Shown one piece after another: positions 8,812-16,852 of a DNA stretch of 64,000 nucleotides (its first letter is position 1; each line of letters begins with the position of its first letter). Both the position numbers and the translations under genes were made by a program. The stretch comes from Actinomycetota bacterium (GTDB taxonomy: Bacteria; Actinomycetota; Actinomycetes; S36-B12; CAIYMF01). Below the pieces are notes generated by a model that worked only from the letters and a program-made list of their open reading frames with translations, had not been told where the DNA came from and ran no database searches. Location: assembly GCA_947455705.1 (NCBI GenBank), contig CANGPO010000001.1:62001-126000 (forward strand), read 5' to 3'.

Positions 8812-9933
8812 CTAGACCTGAGCCAATATCTGCGGTGCACACCATTGCACCGGTAATCCCTGCGCTGGTGAATCGGCTACATGAATACGTTCACCCGGCC
8901 GAGCCTGCACCCCTTCGAGCATGGGCCACGGTCGTAGCACCACGGGGAACGATGACCCGATCCGACCCTGATGAAATTCGCGGGACACCTCAATCAGAGG
9001 GCTCGTCGGGCTCGCCTTCGCAGCGAGCCCTTCGAGCAACGCGGCGAACTCGGCACGCTGTGCATCCGTTAAGTACATCCACACCGAGGAATGCCACAGC
9101 ACAAGAGCTGTGCCTTCCTGCAACTCAAGGGATCGAACATGGTCGATGAGATCACCAGCAACCACATCGACAGGCACTTCGTCGACCAGCGGCCACACCG
9201 CACGCAGACGCTCGTAACGATCGACTTGATCCGGCCACACAAAGGACGTCAGATGGAGTCGACCTTCCGACGTCGTTACATCGATCGGATCGTGATCAAC
9301 TCCAACTCGTTCGATCACATGTGGCGCTCGCAACGATTCATGCAGATCGATCCACGCGTCCACTAACTGAACCGGGGAATCAATCGGGCCGACATCGTAA
9401 CCGGAGCCGGTAATGCGCATGTGATCGGCACGTAGGTGCAGGCCGGCACTCGTCCCGAGTTCGTGCAGCCTGATAGGTAATCCCCACTGAGCACTGACCA
9501 TATGCAGCACGCCAACGAGTGCAGCTGCTCGCGCAATCTCATTGGTTTGCGGGGGCCCGGCAAGAAGTTCGGGCAGCCGATCGCGATGCTCGACCAACGC
9601 CGAAACAAATGCGTCGAAACACATCTGCCGAGACCCACCGTCTAGTGGAGCCACCCCGCCAACCGTTGGGAAGAACAGTGCAAGCACCGGCGCCTTACGT
9701 TCCAACACCAGCCGATGCGCGGCCCCAAGAATGCGCAGCGGCACCATATCGCCAACCCGACTTCGAGCCCACGGGTCAAGTACATCCCGCAGCGCACTCG
9801 GCCTACTCAGTTCAAGGGACGCCGAACGGCAGAGCTCTGCATAGAGCCCAGAACCATTGACGGCCATGGCATGTGACTGACGGGCAAACAGGCTGGCGAG
9901 ATCGTCAACTTCGTCGAACTCGGCAACTGTCAC
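8812..9933 (-). CDS. DUF2332 family protein
   Basis: A 373-residue cytoplasmic protein of the DUF2332 family, common and uncharacterised in actinobacteria. It has the family-like blocks VGDMVPLRILGAAHRLVL in the first third and LHELGTSAGLHLRADHM in the middle, the latter reminiscent of a nucleotide- or SAM-binding turn. The frame is open to 9975, but GTG 9933 is chosen because it has a strong GGGGGAA about eight bases upstream and avoids overlap with the acyl-CoA dehydrogenase stop at 9953. It follows that dehydrogenase gene closely on the same strand. Function unknown. Confidence 0.8.
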   Translation of the reverse strand: MTVAEFDEVDDLASLFARQSHAMAVNGSGLYAELCRSASLELSRPSALRDVLDPWARSRVGDMVPLRILGAAHRLVLERKAPVLALFFPTVGGVAPLDGGSRQMCFDAFVSALVEHRDRLPELLAGPPQTNEIARAAALVGVLHMVSAQWGLPIRLHELGTSAGLHLRADHMRITGSGYDVGPIDSPVQLVDAWIDLHESLRAPHVIERVGVDHDPIDVTTSEGRLHLTSFVWPDQVDRYERLRAVWPLVDEVPVDVVAGDLIDHVRSLELQEGTALVLWHSSVWMYLTDAQRAEFAALLEGLAAKASPTSPLIEVSREFHQGRIGSSFPVVLRPWPMLEGVQARPGERIHVADSPAQGLPVQWCAPQILAQV

Positions 9934-9952
9934 GATCCGCGTTCCCCCAGGC

Positions 9953-11155
9953 CTAGGCGCGCTTGTAATCCTCAAGAAGGCGGCGACCGATGATCATCCG
10001 CTGAATATCAGCTGTACCCTCGCCGATCATCAGCATCGGAGCTTCACGGTAGAGACGCTCGATCTCGTACTCCTTGGCGTAACCGTAGCCGCCGTGAATC
10101 CGGAACGAATCCTCAACAACCTCTTTGCAGTACTCGCTGGCAAGGTACTTGGCCATACCTGCCTCGAGATCGTTGCGCTCGCCCGCATCCTTCTTGCGGG
10201 CCGCGCGCACCATCATCTGATGGGCTGCTTCTACCTTGACGGCCATGTCAGCAAGACGGAACTGCACTGCTTGATGTTCGGCAATCTTCTTGCCGAAGGT
10301 TTCCCGCTGCTGGGCGTAGTCGATACCAAGTTCAAATGCACGAAGGGCAACACCGCAGGCACGAGCGGCAACGTTGACTCGGCCGACCTCGACGCCATCC
10401 ATCATCTGGTAGAAACCGCGGCCTGCAGTTCCACCGAGAATTCGGTCGGCCGGGATTCGCAATCCGTCCATCACCAATTCCGTGGTGTCGACACCCTTGT
10501 AACCCATCTTTTCGATCTTGCCCGGAACCGTCAGGCCGGGACGCACTTCACCGAATCCTGAGGGCTTCTCGACCAGGAAGGTCGTCATCTTCTTGTAGAC
10601 GCTCGACTCCGGCGCAGCCTCGTCATCGGTGCGAACGAGTACGGCCACAAGGTTCGACGACCCACCATTGGTCAGCCACATCTTCTGGCCGGTAAGGACG
10701 TAATCATCACCGTCACGCACTGCCTTCGAGCGGATCGCAGCAACATCTGATCCGCAGTGTGGCTCAGACATCGAGAATGCGCCGCGCACATCGCCAGCAG
10801 CCATCTTCGGCAGGAAGTATTCCTTCTGCTCGTCGGTACCGTGGTGCATCAGCATGTAAGCAACGATGAAGTGTGTGTTGACGATGCCACTGACGCTCAT
10901 CCAACCGCGAGCGATCTCTTCGATCGCGAGCGCATACGTCAGGAGTGACTCACCGAGGCCGCCGTACTCTTCAGGAATCATGAGACCAAAAACGCCCATT
11001 GCCTTGAGTTGTTCGACGATTTCCGTCGGGTACTCATCGGCATGCTCTAGTTCTTGTGCGTTGGGAATGATTTCCTTCTCAACGAACTCATGAACTGCAG
11101 CCAGGATCTCGCCCTGAATTTCGGTCAAGCCCTCAGTGTGAGCCAAGTGGCCCAT
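9953..11155 (-). CDS. Acyl-CoA dehydrogenase, likely methylsuccinyl-CoA dehydrogenase type
   Basis: A 400-residue flavin acyl-CoA dehydrogenase with all three ACAD domains. It has the FAD/substrate strand FSMSEPHCGSD, WLTNGG, and the terminal IHGGYGYAKEYEIERLYRE. The EGTADIQ segment supplies the usual catalytic Glu. From memory it is very close to the Streptomyces enzyme encoded in the crotonyl-CoA carboxylase/ethylmalonyl-CoA pathway cluster. Its pairing here with a CitE-like CoA-ester lyase directly upstream supports that assignment (methylsuccinyl-CoA to mesaconyl-CoA). Crotonyl-CoA carboxylase/reductase and the mutase are not in the window. AAAGGA precedes the ATG. Alternative: a general short branched-chain acyl-CoA dehydrogenase. 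Confidence 0.88.
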   Translation of the reverse strand: MGHLAHTEGLTEIQGEILAAVHEFVEKEIIPNAQELEHADEYPTEIVEQLKAMGVFGLMIPEEYGGLGESLLTYALAIEEIARGWMSVSGIVNTHFIVAYMLMHHGTDEQKEYFLPKMAAGDVRGAFSMSEPHCGSDVAAIRSKAVRDGDDYVLTGQKMWLTNGGSSNLVAVLVRTDDEAAPESSVYKKMTTFLVEKPSGFGEVRPGLTVPGKIEKMGYKGVDTTELVMDGLRIPADRILGGTAGRGFYQMMDGVEVGRVNVAARACGVALRAFELGIDYAQQRETFGKKIAEHQAVQFRLADMAVKVEAAHQMMVRAARKKDAGERNDLEAGMAKYLASEYCKEVVEDSFRIHGGYGYAKEYEIERLYREAPMLMIGEGTADIQRMIIGRRLLEDYKRA

Positions 11156-11253
11156 GGTCGGTCCTTTCGTTAGCCCCGTAGGCAGAAGTGTCTACTAAGG
11201 ACGCGCGTCACGCAGTTCGAACTAGCCCGTAGCGAGGGTTTCCTCGCAGAGGA

Positions 11254-12222
11254 CTAGCCCTGTGGCGGTTCGAACGTCTGAGTGCGCTGCATTCCGGCGG
11301 CCCGACCCTTGGAACTGATCACCAGGGCCATCTTGCGGCTTGCCTCATCAATCATCTCGTCGCCGAGCATGACTGCACCGCGAGCACCACCGTCAGCCGA
11401 GGTGTAGTAGTCATAAGCGTCGAGAATGAGTTCCGCGTGATCGTAATCGTCCTGACGTGGTGAAAAGACCTCGTTCGCGATCGCGAGCTGATCGGGGTGC
11501 AAGACCCACTTTCCGTCAAACCCAAGTGCAGCCGAGCGCTCCGATACACGGCGGTAACCGTCAGGATCACGAATCTGCAGGTACGGACCATCGATAGCGG
11601 CCTTGTTATTCGCACGCGCGGCCATCAAGATCCGCATCAAGATGTAGTGATACGCGTCGCCCTCGGTATAACCCGGCGGCTGCTCACCGACAACCAACGA
11701 CTTCATGTTGATACTGGCCATGAAATCGGCGGGACCGAAGATGATCGTTTCGATCCGCGGGGATGCTGCGGCGATGTCATTGACGTTGTTCAAACCCGAG
11801 GCATTTTCGATCTGCGCCTCGATGCCGATGCGACCAACCTCAAAACCCATCGTCCGTTCGATCTGGGTGAGCAGTAGATCCAAGGCGTGCACCTGACCAA
11901 CGTTTTGCACCTTAGGGAGCATGATGCAATCGAGATTGTGTCCCGCATTCTCAACGACCTCAACGACATCGCGGTACGTCCACGAGGTCGTCCAGTCATT
12001 GACCCGAACCGTACGAATCTTGTTGCCGTATCCACCCTCGTTCAATGCAGCAACAATGTTCTTGCGCGCATCTGGCTTAGCGATGGGAGCCACTGAATCC
12101 TCAAGGTCGAGGAAGACCTGATCAGCTGCCAAGCCCTTCGCCTTTTCGAGCATCTTCGGGTTACTTCCCGGGACTGCCAGATTGGATCGACGGGCGCGCC
12201 ACACACGTGAGGACTCAGTCAT
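11254..12222 (-). CDS. HpcH/HpaI (CitE-like) CoA-ester lyase, probable malyl/beta-methylmalyl-CoA lyase
   Basis: A 322-residue TIM-barrel CoA-ester lyase. It opens with RSNLAVPGSNPKML and VFLDLEDSVAP and carries the Mg-binding acids in IEAQIENASGL and FGPADFMASI. At over 300 residues it is longer than the 270-residue CitE subunit and fits the malyl-CoA/beta-methylmalyl-CoA/citramalyl-CoA lyase group. With the downstream acyl-CoA dehydrogenase (98 bases away, same strand) it suggests cleavage of beta-methylmalyl-CoA to glyoxylate and propionyl-CoA in C2 assimilation. A TAGCCT box ends six bases before the ATG, so the transcript may be leaderless. A maoC-type mesaconyl-CoA hydratase is not seen nearby. 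Confidence 0.86.
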   Translation of the reverse strand: MTESSRVWRARRSNLAVPGSNPKMLEKAKGLAADQVFLDLEDSVAPIAKPDARKNIVAALNEGGYGNKIRTVRVNDWTTSWTYRDVVEVVENAGHNLDCIMLPKVQNVGQVHALDLLLTQIERTMGFEVGRIGIEAQIENASGLNNVNDIAAASPRIETIIFGPADFMASINMKSLVVGEQPPGYTEGDAYHYILMRILMAARANNKAAIDGPYLQIRDPDGYRRVSERSAALGFDGKWVLHPDQLAIANEVFSPRQDDYDHAELILDAYDYYTSADGGARGAVMLGDEMIDEASRKMALVISSKGRAAGMQRTQTFEPPQG

Positions 12223-12313
12223 GGCCTAAGGCTAATGTCCAACACTTCCGTTGATGACCACTTTGTGCGGTACTTCACAGGAGATGTCGCCAGAAGGTGA
12301 AACACGGTTCCGG

Positions 12314-13252
12314 TCAGGCTGGCGGTGATTCCACGAGTTGTTCACTGCTACTGCCCTTGATCACGAGCACAAGCCCCGCAAACAGCAAGATCACCGCAGG
12401 CACGATCGACAGCGGTGGCACCTGTCCGAGCCAGACCGCGGCGACAAGTACCGCACCCGGCATCTCGAGCAAGATCGCCAGACTGCTGAACGTCGCTGAG
12501 GTGGTTTTCAGAACTCGATTGATTAATGTGTGGCCCAAGAGTTGAGCACCGATCGTCAAAGCAATGATGGTCGCCCAACCGCCAGGGCCAAAACCAGACA
12601 TCGGCGTTCGGAAGACCCCACACATGATCAACAAGAACGCGGCCGAGATCGCGTACACGATCGTTGTATAAACCGGATTAGAGACTGTTTGACGGACTCT
12701 TTCTCCTGCCGTTACGTAGGCGGCCGAGAAGATGCCGCCCAACAGGGCTAACAGATCACCGAATAGCGCCGTCGGTTCGAGAGCGAAGTCGATTCCGGTC
12801 AGAATCAAAACACCAACAAGCGATAGGCCAATACCAATCCACACCTTGCGGTCAATGTAAACGCCTGAACGTCGCGCCATGAGCGCCGCCCAGATGGGCT
12901 GAGTGGAAACCAATGCCGTCGACGAAGCAACCGAGGTGTAGCGCAGGCTCGTAATCCACGTTGCAAAGTGAAGGGCCAGAAGTAGCCCCGCCAACCCCGC
13001 ACCGCGAAGTTCTCGATGAGACAGCAGCGACCACTCCGCACGATGGCGAAACCATGCCCACGGCGCAGTTGCCGCACTTCCAAACAAACACCGGTAAAAC
13101 GAGATTGCCAGAGCAGGAGTCGCCGTTGCCGCGATCAAAGGAGCACTGGTCGAAATGGCCGCTACCGCCACGCCCAGGATCAGGATGTCACTGGTCGGCG
13201 GACGACCCAGCGTGGTGGCATCTCGATCAGTCATGGACCCATCCAACCCCAC
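12314..13252 (-). CDS. EamA/DMT-family transporter
   Basis: A 312-residue integral membrane protein with about ten hydrophobic segments in two EamA repeats (drug/metabolite transporter superfamily). Typical segments are SFYRCLFGSAATAPWAW in the first half and ATFSSLAILLEMPGAVL in the second. Members export amino acids, nucleobases or other small metabolites; the substrate here is unknown. The first possible start is GTG 13252 and an ATG follows at 13234; neither has a convincing ribosome-binding site. It lies upstream of the CoA-ester lyase on the same strand with a 91-base gap, and it diverges from the MgtE-like gene. Confidence 0.83.
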   Translation of the reverse strand: MGLDGSMTDRDATTLGRPPTSDILILGVAVAAISTSAPLIAATATPALAISFYRCLFGSAATAPWAWFRHRAEWSLLSHRELRGAGLAGLLLALHFATWITSLRYTSVASSTALVSTQPIWAALMARRSGVYIDRKVWIGIGLSLVGVLILTGIDFALEPTALFGDLLALLGGIFSAAYVTAGERVRQTVSNPVYTTIVYAISAAFLLIMCGVFRTPMSGFGPGGWATIIALTIGAQLLGHTLINRVLKTTSATFSSLAILLEMPGAVLVAAVWLGQVPPLSIVPAVILLFAGLVLVIKGSSSEQLVESPPA

Positions 13253-13325
13253 GAGTCATCGGTTAAGCAGGCGGCGCGAGTGAAACTAGGTCGGCCAACA
13301 ATGCCTAGCCCGATAGTCTTTCCCC

Positions 13326-14591
13326 ATGAGCGGAGCGCCGACCCGAGTCTTTGTCGCGCGCCTAGCCGGTATTGCTGCCTTCGACCCGCGCGGAGACCAA
13401 GTCGGTAAGGTGCGCGATGTTGTCGTGACCCTCCGGCACGGAGCAAATGCACCTCGCGTCCTTGGGCTCGTTATCGAGGTTCAGCCACGCCGACGAATCT
13501 TTTGCCCGATGACCAGGGTTACCAGCATTGACGCCGGTGCGGTTGTCACAACGGGCCTGCTGAACATTCGCCGGTTCGAACAGCGCAGCGGTGAAACACT
13601 CGTGATGAGTGAACTCCTCGATCGTCGGGTGACTCTGCTCGAGACCGACGAAATCGTCACCGTGCAGGACGTCGCGATCATGCAAGAGCGCAGCCGTGAC
13701 TGGGTTGTTTCTCGCATCTTCGTCCGCAAGCCAAGTAAGGGGTTCCGTCGCCGCGGCGAAACGTTAACGGTTGACTGGAATTCAGTCTCTGGCTTGTCAC
13801 TTCACGATCCGCAACAGGGCGTCGACAGCCTGTTGGCCACGGTTGAAAACCTGCGCGCGGCTGACCTGGCCAACGTGATGCACGAACTGTCACCCAAGCG
13901 CCGACGCGAATTGGCAGCAGCTCTTGACGACGAGAAGCTCGCAGACGTTCTGGAAGAACTTCCCGAGGACGACCGCATCGAAATTCTGGCCTCCCTCGGT
14001 GGCGAGCGAGCCGCGGACGTTCTTGAAGAGATGGATCCAGACGACGCAGCTGACCTTCTGTCCGAACTCCCACCCGAGCAGGCCGAGGCGCTGCTCTCTC
14101 TGGTTGAGCCCGACGAAGCCGAAGATCTTCGACGGCTGCTTCGCTACGACGACTACACCGCCGGTGGAATGATGACGCCCGAGCCAGTCATCCTGCCACC
14201 GGATTCCACCGTGGCCGATGCACTTGCTCGGATACGCGATGCCGATCTACCGCCCGCACTTGCCGCCCAGGTGTATGTGGTGCGCCCACCGTTCGAAACT
14301 CCGACGGGACGTTATCTCGGGGTCGCTCACTTCCAGCGGCTTCTGCGCGAGCCACCATCCACCTTGGTGTCAGCCGTTCTCGACGACTCCCTTGAACCAA
14401 TCGGCCCCGACGCGCCGCTCGGACAGGTAACCCGCTACTTCGCTACGTACAACCTCGTGGCACTACCTGTGGTTGACGAGGACGATCACCTCCTCGGCGC
14501 GGTTACCGTCGACGATGTTATCGACCACATGTTGCCCGAGAATTGGCGCGATGCAGATGCACTCGACCTCGTAGACGACGAGGAGATCTGA
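13326..14591 (+). CDS. Soluble MgtE-like regulatory protein (PRC-like, MgtE N, CBS pair)
   Basis: A 421-residue protein with three parts. The first 100 residues look PRC-barrel-like (AAFDPRGDQVGKVRDVVV). Residues about 175-270 match the MgtE N-domain of acidic helical repeats (LADVLEELPEDDRIEIL, DDAADLLSELPPEQAEALL). Residues 280-405 hold two CBS motifs (MTPEPVILPPDSTVADAL; LPVVDEDDHLLGAVTVDDV). No transmembrane channel domain follows, so unlike true MgtE it cannot itself conduct magnesium. It is probably a Mg or nucleotide sensor for another membrane protein. The DUF1003 membrane gene begins two bases after the stop. A GATAGT box ends eight bases before the ATG, compatible with leaderless expression. 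Confidence 0.84.
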   Translation: MSGAPTRVFVARLAGIAAFDPRGDQVGKVRDVVVTLRHGANAPRVLGLVIEVQPRRRIFCPMTRVTSIDAGAVVTTGLLNIRRFEQRSGETLVMSELLDRRVTLLETDEIVTVQDVAIMQERSRDWVVSRIFVRKPSKGFRRRGETLTVDWNSVSGLSLHDPQQGVDSLLATVENLRAADLANVMHELSPKRRRELAAALDDEKLADVLEELPEDDRIEILASLGGERAADVLEEMDPDDAADLLSELPPEQAEALLSLVEPDEAEDLRRLLRYDDYTAGGMMTPEPVILPPDSTVADALARIRDADLPPALAAQVYVVRPPFETPTGRYLGVAHFQRLLREPPSTLVSAVLDDSLEPIGPDAPLGQVTRYFATYNLVALPVVDEDDHLLGAVTVDDVIDHMLPENWRDADALDLVDDEEI

Positions 14592-14592
14592 G

Positions 14593-15138
14593 ATGGCACG
14601 CGAAAACAATCGTGGTCCTCGGCTTGATCAGCCGATGGAGCGCGGCCTCTCACTGCGTCCCTCCGTTGATCCCGAGGCCGTCGGCCGGCTCTCTGAGCGC
14701 ATCGCACGCTTCCTGGGTTCGTGGCGGTTCATCGGTTACATGACAGCCTTCGTGCTGTTCTGGGTGCTCTGGAATCTCATCGCACCTACTAACCTGCGCT
14801 TCGATGAATGGCCGTTTATTGGCCTGACTCTGCTTCTGTCACTTCAAGCTTCATACGCCGCACCGCTGATCTTGCTCGCCCAGAATCGCCAGTCAGACCG
14901 AGATCGCATTCAGTATCAAGATGATCGCTCCAACACCGAACGTCTCATTGCCGACACCGAGTACCTCATGCGAGAAGTTGCCTCACTGCGCATGGCACTT
15001 GGCGAGGTCGCGACGAGGGACTATCTGCGCGGTGAACTTCGCGACATCATCGAGGAACTCGACGACCGCGAGCACAAGCGTAAGAAGAAGAAAGATCGGC
15101 ACCCGGATCCGCTGGCCGAGACCACTGACGAGCCATAA
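14593..15138 (+). CDS. DUF1003 membrane protein
   Basis: A 181-residue protein with two transmembrane helices around residues 44-63 (FIGYMTAFVLFWVLWNLI) and 75-97 (IGLTLLLSLQASYAAPLIL). A conserved cytoplasmic segment RQSDRDRIQYQDDRSNTERL follows, then a coiled-coil-like tail ending in Lys/Arg-rich residues; this is the DUF1003 layout. The GGAGAT ribosome-binding site overlaps the end of the MgtE-like gene and the start comes two bases after that stop, so the pair is translationally coupled. That arrangement is common in actinobacteria and suggests a joint membrane complex, but the function is not established. Confidence 0.86.
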   Translation: MARENNRGPRLDQPMERGLSLRPSVDPEAVGRLSERIARFLGSWRFIGYMTAFVLFWVLWNLIAPTNLRFDEWPFIGLTLLLSLQASYAAPLILLAQNRQSDRDRIQYQDDRSNTERLIADTEYLMREVASLRMALGEVATRDYLRGELRDIIEELDDREHKRKKKKDRHPDPLAETTDEP

Positions 15139-15163
15139 CTGCAATCTCGCGTAGCATCAGACC

Positions 15164-16300
15164 ATGTCGGATTCCTTGCTCGAACTCATTGACGCTGCCC
15201 TTGCCACCGTTGAGGACCCGGAGATTCACCGCCCCATCACCGAACTCGGGATGGTTAAGTCTCGTGAGGTCAACGATGGCGTGGCCACGATTGCGGTCTA
15301 TCTGACGATTTCCGGATGCCCCATGCGCGAGACGATCACCAACCGGGTGACAGCTGCGGTCTCGGCAGTTCCGGGGATCACGAGCGTTGAGGTCGAACTC
15401 GATGTCATGAACGAGGACCAGCGCAAGGCCATGCGCGCATCACTCGTCGGACATGATGAGCGCGAAATCGTGTTTACCAAGCCCGGCAACCTGACCCGCG
15501 TGTACGCAATTGCCTCAGGTAAGGGCGGCGTCGGCAAGTCATCGGTCACCGCCAATCTCGCTGCCGCCATGGCCGCACAGGGTCTTTCCGTGGGCATCGT
15601 CGACGCAGACATCTACGGACACTCAATCCCGCGCATCATGGGCGCCACCGATGCACCGACGATGGTTGAGGGCATGATCATGCCCCCACAGGCGCACGGG
15701 GTTCGCGTAATTTCGATGTTGCCATTCAAGCCCGGGGGTGTTTCTCAACCGGTTGCTTTCCGCGGACCGATGTTGCACCGAGCCCTCCAGCAGTTCTTGG
15801 CAGACGTGTGGTGGGGCGATCTAGACGTCCTACTTCTCGATCTGCCACCCGGCACCGGAGATGTGGCCATCTCGGTGGCACAGTTGCTTCCCAATGCAGA
15901 ACTCGTGATTGTCACGACACCACAGACGGCCGCCGCCGAGGTTGCGATTCGTGCCGGAATGATGGCGCAGCAGACCAATCAGCGCATTGCTGGTGTCATC
16001 GAGAACATGAGCGCGTTCCCATGCCCGCACTGTGGCGAGCCGATGGATCTGTTCGGAAGTGGTGGTGGTGCCACCGTCGCTGCCACACTGAGCGATGAGT
16101 TGGGTAGCGACATTTCGGTCTTGGCCAACATTCCCTTTGACGTTCGCTTGCGCGAGGGTGGCGACAACGGATCGCCCCTGGTACTCAGCGATCCAGATTC
16201 ACCCGCAGCAACTGTGCTTCGGGAATTGGCAGCCACTCTGGGCAAGCGCGCACGCGGATTAGCGGGTATGTCACTCGGGCTCACCCCTGCGGGTCGCTAA
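15164..16300 (+). CDS. mrp: Mrp/NBP35 family Fe-S cluster carrier ATPase
   Basis: A 378-residue protein with an N-terminal MIP18/DUF59 domain (about 1-90) and a Mrp/ApbC ATPase domain. Its deviant Walker A is GKGGVGKSS near residue 121, with VDADIYGHS after it, and the conserved CPHC pair that holds a bridging Fe-S cluster lies in AFPCPHCGEPMD near residue 286. Homologues transfer 4Fe-4S clusters to apo-enzymes in the cytoplasm. A TAGCAT box ends six bases before the ATG and no Shine-Dalgarno sequence is visible, consistent with a leaderless start. It converges with tatB across a strong hairpin. Confidence 0.93.
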   Translation: MSDSLLELIDAALATVEDPEIHRPITELGMVKSREVNDGVATIAVYLTISGCPMRETITNRVTAAVSAVPGITSVEVELDVMNEDQRKAMRASLVGHDEREIVFTKPGNLTRVYAIASGKGGVGKSSVTANLAAAMAAQGLSVGIVDADIYGHSIPRIMGATDAPTMVEGMIMPPQAHGVRVISMLPFKPGGVSQPVAFRGPMLHRALQQFLADVWWGDLDVLLLDLPPGTGDVAISVAQLLPNAELVIVTTPQTAAAEVAIRAGMMAQQTNQRIAGVIENMSAFPCPHCGEPMDLFGSGGGATVAATLSDELGSDISVLANIPFDVRLREGGDNGSPLVLSDPDSPAATVLRELAATLGKRARGLAGMSLGLTPAGR

Positions 16301-16310
16301 CTCGCACATG

Positions 16311-16339
16311 GCTGGGTTGCTGTTAGATAGCAACCCAGC
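16311..16339. terminator. Bidirectional terminator hairpin between mrp and tatB
   Basis: An 11-bp perfect inverted repeat (GCTGGGTTGCT / AGCAACCCAGC) with a 7-base loop, ten bases after the mrp stop and 21 bases beyond the tatB stop. It sits between convergent genes and has no long T run, like many actinobacterial intrinsic terminators. Confidence 0.75.
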
Positions 16340-16359
16340 AGGCGTAGCTAGAAACTCGA

Positions 16360-16698
16360 TCAGGTGGCGTCGGTATCGAAAACTGCCGAACCATTCGCCG
16401 CCCCGTTAACGCGAGGTTTTGGCTTGGCCTCCGGCTCGGGGTCACTCAAGATTGATGAGGCCAATCGGCGCGGGTGAAGCTCAGCAAGATCTTTCATCGA
16501 TTGCTTGATCTCAGAGGTGAAGTTCGGATCGAGATCTGCCGCGGCGGCAATATCGCGTCGTGCACTGGCCGCCTGATCTCGCAGCGTGCGAACCCACCGT
16601 GCCACATCGGCAATCGCCTTAGGCAAACGATCGGGCCCCAAGATGATGATGGCTATGACGGCGATGACGAGGAACTCACCCATACCAACGTCGAGCAT
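16360..16698 (-). CDS. tatB: Sec-independent protein translocase subunit TatB
   Basis: 112 residues when started at ATG 16698. A short amphipathic start (MLDVGMGEF) leads into one transmembrane helix LVIAVIAIIILGPDRLPKA with the LGPxRLP hinge of TatA/B. An amphipathic helix (VARWVRTLRDQAASARRDI) and a charged proline-rich tail follow. The ATG has GGAGGG six bases before it; longer in-frame starts (16746, 16710) add unlikely residues. In mycobacteria tatB also follows sigE and htrA, as here. It builds the TatBC receptor for folded exported proteins; tatA and tatC are not in the window. Confidence 0.92.
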   Translation of the reverse strand: MLDVGMGEFLVIAVIAIIILGPDRLPKAIADVARWVRTLRDQAASARRDIAAAADLDPNFTSEIKQSMKDLAELHPRRLASSILSDPEPEAKPKPRVNGAANGSAVFDTDAT

Positions 16699-16746
16699 GT
16701 GCCCTCCCATCTGGCGCTTGAATTGCGATGTGGTCACACCGAACAT

Positions 16747-16780
16747 CTAGGTGGGTGCCCACGTTCTGGCACCCACCTAG
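16747..16780 (-). terminator. Hairpin between htrA-like gene and tatB
   Basis: A perfect 13-bp inverted repeat (CTAGGTGGGTGCC / GGCACCCACCTAG) with an 8-base loop lies 72 bases after the stop of the protease gene and about 50 bases before the tatB start. It probably ends or attenuates transcription of the stress operon and leaves tatB with its own promoter, or it adjusts tatB levels. Confidence 0.72.
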
Positions 16781-16852
16781 AGTACGCGCAAACCCGCAGG
16801 TTCGTCTTACCCGCCATGAGCCAGTTGGGTCACGACGTCAGTAAACCGCTGG

